In this document: positions 22,261-22,379 of the stretch, in pieces
Numbering within the stretch: the stretch's first letter is position 1
Layout of the letters: the number at the start of each line of letters is the position of its first letter
From: an uncultured Treponema sp.
GTDB taxonomy: Bacteria; Spirochaetota; Spirochaetia; Treponematales; Treponemataceae
DNA: 22,379 bases
Assembly: GCA_934667505.1 (NCBI GenBank)
Contig: CAKULY010000028.1
Span: 1-22,379 of the forward strand
Reading direction: 5' to 3'
Notes under the pieces: generated by a model
Told to the model about the DNA's origin: nothing
Seen by the model: the letters and a program-made list of their open reading frames with translations, nothing else
Databases searched by the model: none
Made by a program: the position numbers and the translations under genes

Positions 22261-22379
22261 TGAACCTAAAAGTCCAAAAGTCATTTCTTTTAATGTTTAT
22301 ACAACTTTTTTTTCTAAAAAAAATCAAAAAAAAGTGCAAAAAAAGCAGTAAAAGTATTGACTAGGAAAAGAGTAACTGA

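Noticed and set aside
1..22379. CRISPR arrays, IS elements with transposases, prophage genes
   Set aside because: No regularly spaced repeats and no transposase, integrase or phage proteins are present.

Overview
The window reads as chromosomal DNA of a low-GC spirochaete, most likely a Treponema. This is inferred from three things: a lipoprotein plus LysM-protein pair resembling the treponemal membrane antigens TmpA/TmpB, a relaxed lipobox, and the overall gene content. It holds housekeeping and regulatory genes with short intergenic spaces. No CRISPR array, IS transposase, prophage or rRNA is visible.

Layout: (1) 1-3845 holds the 5' end of an AICAR transformylase gene (minus), an O-acetylhomoserine sulfhydrylase (plus), and on the minus strand a DAHP synthase followed by an orphan DNA methyltransferase. 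(2) 3846-4475 is a patchwork of palindromes and repeats ending in tRNA-Thr(CGU), whose 3' part and terminator are duplicated. (3) 4482-10536 holds a double cyclic-nucleotide-domain regulator (minus), a PHP phosphoesterase, ComM, tRNA-Leu(CAA) and RecQ. (4) 10539-16957 holds a DUF1015 protein diverging from rpoN, then hpf (inverted), hprK, ptsH, lexA and holA. (5) 16941-20783 holds a PC4-like protein, the lipoprotein/LysM pair, a cytidylate-kinase-like protein with a BON-like tail, and a CDP-alcohol phosphatidyltransferase. (6) 20784-22379 holds palindromic repeats around one exported protein of unknown function.

How the genes work together: HprK phosphorylates HPr on Ser46, so the hprK-ptsH pair is a carbon-status switch. 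Here it is followed by the SOS repressor gene lexA and a clamp-loader subunit gene, and it adjoins sigma-54 and the ribosome-hibernation factor. RecQ, ComM, LexA and HolA add a DNA-metabolism theme.

Two patterns stand out. First, about seven genes without a Shine-Dalgarno carry a -10-like hexamer only 6-10 nt before the start codon, suggesting leaderless mRNAs. Second, the exported protein at 21303 has upstream a perfect TTGACA and TATAAT separated by only 13 bp that include a run of seven G. A 200-bp inverted repeat then fills the leader and ends just before its ribosome-binding site. This arrangement could give phase-variable expression and is the best candidate here for an undescribed control system.
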